A stretch of DNA of 8,347 nt from Flavobacteriaceae bacterium (GTDB taxonomy: Bacteria; Bacteroidota; Bacteroidia; Flavobacteriales; Flavobacteriaceae), in the NCBI GenBank assembly GCA_023254815.1, contig JALRKI010000104.1:1-8347 (forward strand), in the 5' to 3' direction. The notes below the pieces were generated by a model. The model made no database searches. It saw nothing but the letters and a program-made list of their open reading frames with translations, and was not told the DNA's origin. The first letter of the stretch is position 1. Each line of letters starts with the position of its first letter. The position numbers and the translations under genes are program-made. Below are positions 6,387 to 8,347 of this stretch, in pieces.

Positions 6387-7435
6387 TGAGCCTGATATTG
6401 TTTGTTGTAATACTGGCGATAAGCCCCAGAGGTAACGTTTGTCAACCATTCTTTATGGTTGAGGTACCAATCGATAGTTTGGTCCAAGCCCTTTTCAAAA
6501 GTCAAAATTGGCTTCCAACCAAGAGTTTTGTCAATTTTTGTAGCGTCGATGGCATAACGTTTGTCATGCCCAGGCCGGTCCGTTACAAAATGAATCAAAG
6601 CAGCTGAATGTCCTTGCTTGCGCCCCAACTTTCTGTCCATCATTTCACACATCAGCCTAACCAAGTCAATATTTTGCCATTCGTTGTGTCCTCCAACGTT
6701 GTACGTTTCACCGACCTCACCTTTGTGAAAAATTTGGTCAATTGCCATCGCATGATCAATTACAAATAACCAATCTCTGGTATATTGACCGTCGCCATAT
6801 ATTGGCAAGGGTTCGTTTTGTTCAATATTGTGAATGCACAGAGGAATCAATTTTTCAGGAAACTGGTTAGGGCCATAATTGTTAGAACAATTAGAAATGA
6901 TATAGGGTAAGCCATAGGTTTCTCCGTAGGCTCTCACAAAATGATCCGAACTGGCTTTGGAAGCCGAATAAGGGGAATTGGGATCGTATGGGGTGTCTTC
7001 AGTAAATAGTCCAGATTCTCCCAAACTGCCATAAACTTCATCGGTGCTGATGTGGTAGAAAAGCTTGTTTTCCCATTGACCCTTCCATAGGGATTTGAAA
7101 GCATCCAAAAGATTAATGGTACCAAGAATGTTGGTTTTTGCAAAAGCAAGGGGATCAGAAATGGACCGATCGACATGCGACTCGGCAGCGAGGTGAATAA
7201 CACCTTCAAAAGAATATTCGTTGAAAATCCGATTCACATATTCGACATCGCAAATATCGCCATGCAGAAAACGGTAGTTCGGTAGAGCAGAGACATCGGC
7301 AATATTTTCGAGATTGCCAGCATAGGTCAGTTTGTCGAGATTGTAGATGCGGTAATCTGGATATTTTTGGACCATCAACCGAACTACATGACCGCCAATA
7401 AAACCAGCCCCTCCTGTAATTAAAATATTTCTCAA
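6383..7435 (-). CDS. rfbB: dTDP-glucose 4,6-dehydratase
   Basis: 350 residues, normal length. An NAD-dependent extended short-chain dehydrogenase that turns dTDP-glucose into dTDP-4-keto-6-deoxyglucose, feeding RfbC. Seen: the NAD-binding TGGAGFIGGHV (7-17), LDKLTYAGNLENI (33-45), HLAAESHVDRSI (81-92), the catalytic STDEVYG (130-136, Thr131-Asp132-Glu133), YSASKASSD (156-164, Tyr156 and Lys160), NNYGPNQFPEKLIP (185-198) and YGDGQYTRDWLFV (213-225). The start codon is TTG at 7435. An in-frame TAA lies three codons upstream and the next Met (residue 21) is after the Rossmann glycine motif, so TTG is well supported. First gene of a tight rfbB-rfbA-rfbC block, 60 bases after the WecA-like gene. 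Confidence 0.97.
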   Translation of the reverse strand: MRNILITGGAGFIGGHVVRLMVQKYPDYRIYNLDKLTYAGNLENIADVSALPNYRFLHGDICDVEYVNRIFNEYSFEGVIHLAAESHVDRSISDPLAFAKTNILGTINLLDAFKSLWKGQWENKLFYHISTDEVYGSLGESGLFTEDTPYDPNSPYSASKASSDHFVRAYGETYGLPYIISNCSNNYGPNQFPEKLIPLCIHNIEQNEPLPIYGDGQYTRDWLFVIDHAMAIDQIFHKGEVGETYNVGGHNEWQNIDLVRLMCEMMDRKLGRKQGHSAALIHFVTDRPGHDKRYAIDATKIDKTLGWKPILTFEKGLDQTIDWYLNHKEWLTNVTSGAYRQYYNKQYQAQ

Positions 7436-7454
7436 CTTTATTTATTTTGACTCA

Positions 7455-7486
7455 CAAATATCGGTTAAACAATCCCAACCAACAAA
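7455..7486 (-). promoter_or_regulatory. Candidate Bacteroidota-type promoter upstream of rfbB
   Basis: On the minus strand TTTG (7486-7483) is followed after 20 bases by GATATTTG (7462-7455), a 7-of-8 match to the Bacteroidota -7 element TAnnTTTG at a spacing close to that usual for the -33/-7 pair. It would place a transcript start near 7448, with a leader of roughly 13 bases before the TTG start. This 60-base gap between the WecA-like gene and rfbB is the only room for a promoter of the rfb block. The match is short and may be chance; the genes may simply be co-transcribed. Confidence 0.25.
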
Positions 7487-7495
7487 ATTAAGAGT

Positions 7496-8347
7496 CTAAG
7501 AGGCCTTCAAGACACCCGATTTTTCTTTTATGGACTTAACCTCCTTTTTTAATTTGAATCTAACTTTATGAATTTTGACTGGCACTAATGCAAGACTAAT
7601 GGCAATTGCAGCCATAACAATCAAATGCAAATGTATGTTCAGTTCAGAAGTAAAATAGGTTAAAAGCACCAAAACACCGGTGTAAGCAACTATCAAAGCT
7701 GTTGCTTTAACATGTGAAAAACCAAGATCAAGGAGTTTGTGGTGAATGTGATTTCTATCGGGTAAAAATGGGCTTTTATGTCTTAACAATCGAGAAATAA
7801 TTACCCTCATGACATCGATGAGAGGATAGGCCAAAATACTTAGTACATAAACTGGAGCATGACTCATTGGGCTAGATTCCTCAAAAATTGGATTGAGTGT
7901 CAAAAATTGTACAGATTGAAACGCTATACAAATCCCAACCACCATTGAGCCAGAATCACCCAAAAACAATTTCTTGGTTTTTGAAAAATTAGAAATCAAA
8001 AACCCTCCTAAGGCACCCAAGAGTGAAAAGTTCAAAATGACCAAATCATACCTGGCTATTGAGGCAAAGTACACCCCAAAAAACAAACTACCTATTATTC
8101 CCAAACTCGATGCCAAGCCATCAATACCGTCTATGAGGTTAAAAGCATTGATAACCAGTAAATAAACAAAAAAAGTGAAGGGAATAGCCGAGGCAAAAGA
8201 AATTTCTCCCAACCCAAATATGCCAAAAAAATGATTGATGAATCCATTGGTGGGAAGCATGACTATTGCTACACTAACCACTTGAAATAAAAATTTTAAC
8301 CGGGCTTTCATGTCAATCAAATCATCTACAAATCCTGTGTAAAAAAT
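7496..8347 (-). CDS. WecA-type polyprenyl-phosphate N-acetylhexosamine-1-phosphate transferase (5' end beyond window)
   Basis: The C-terminal 283 residues are visible. The frame stays open to the right edge, and a TTG at 8320 lies inside the conserved Asp-Asp motif, so it is not the start. The family loads a sugar-1-phosphate (often GlcNAc-1-P) onto undecaprenyl phosphate at the inner membrane. Counting from the first visible residue: GFVDDLID (5-12, Mg-binding Asp pair), NAFNLIDGIDGLA (67-79), FLGDSG (128-133) and the WecA-like HIHH in RNHIHHKLLDLG (198-209). The His-rich cytoplasmic loop favours WecA/TagO over MraY. About eight hydrophobic helices are visible. A charged Lys-rich tail (KVRFKLKKEVKSIKEKSG) ends the protein. 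It precedes rfbB by 60 bases and may be the first-sugar enzyme of this locus or a conserved flanking gene. Confidence 0.95.
   Translation of the reverse strand: MFYTGFVDDLIDMKARLKFLFQVVSVAIVMLPTNGFINHFFGIFGLGEISFASAIPFTFFVYLLVINAFNLIDGIDGLASSLGIIGSLFFGVYFASIARYDLVILNFSLLGALGGFLISNFSKTKKLFLGDSGSMVVGICIAFQSVQFLTLNPIFEESSPMSHAPVYVLSILAYPLIDVMRVIISRLLRHKSPFLPDRNHIHHKLLDLGFSHVKATALIVAYTGVLVLLTYFTSELNIHLHLIVMAAIAISLALVPVKIHKVRFKLKKEVKSIKEKSGVLKAS

Noticed and set aside
6387..6449. Extended N-terminus of rfbA starting at the ATG at 6449
   Set aside because: The extra 21 residues lie inside the rfbB coding end and have no family counterpart; the protein family begins at MKGIVLAGG.
6934..7209. 91-residue minus-strand frame inside rfbB
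   Set aside because: Overlaps rfbB in another frame; rfbB is complete and motif-rich here.
8318..8320. TTG at 8320 as the start of the right-hand transferase
   Set aside because: It lies within the VDDLID motif and the frame stays open to the window edge with family-like residues upstream, so the gene is truncated there.

Overview
The window looks like part of a surface-polysaccharide (O-antigen or capsule) biosynthesis locus from a member of the Bacteroidota, most likely a flavobacterium-like lineage. The evidence is the moderately AT-rich DNA, the absence of any recognisable Shine-Dalgarno sequence before every gene, A/T-rich leaders, and the style of the sugar-nucleotide enzymes. I cannot name a genus. 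No rRNA, tRNA, CRISPR, insertion sequence or integrase was seen. Every supported gene is on the minus strand, so transcription runs from the right end (8347) to the left end (1).

In transcription order: (1) 8347-7496, a 5'-truncated WecA-type polyprenyl-phosphate sugar-1-phosphate transferase. (2) 7435-4972, a tight rfbB-rfbA-rfbC block (dTDP-glucose 4,6-dehydratase, glucose-1-phosphate thymidylyltransferase, dTDP-4-dehydrorhamnose 3,5-epimerase) with two 4-base ATGA overlaps. There is no rfbD reductase in the window. (3) 4928-2162, a four-gene module: a TagD-like nucleotidyltransferase, an SpsF-like cytidylyltransferase, a NeuB-family synthase and a KdsC-like HAD phosphatase, packed with spacings of 6, 0 and -11 bases. 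(4) A 226-base AT-rich gap. (5) 1935-541, an unusual single-pass membrane protein with a signal peptide, a Kelch-like beta-propeller ectodomain and a cytoplasmic domain that looks like a winged helix. (6) 469-1, a second, diverged WecA/MraY-superfamily transferase, truncated at its 3' end by the window edge. It starts with GTG.

Working model: the WecA-like enzymes load a first sugar phosphate onto the lipid carrier, the Rfb enzymes make a dTDP-6-deoxyhexose, and the neuB module makes a CMP-activated nonulosonic (sialic-acid-like) sugar. The phosphatase next to NeuB, and the lack of the usual Arg in the NeuB antifreeze-like domain loop, suggest a phosphorylated (9-phosphate, KDN-like) route rather than the usual bacterial ManNAc route. 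That is an inference. The main points for a second look are this module, the in-frame single-stop junction between its two nucleotidyltransferases, the Kelch/membrane/winged-helix-like protein, and the missing rfbD.
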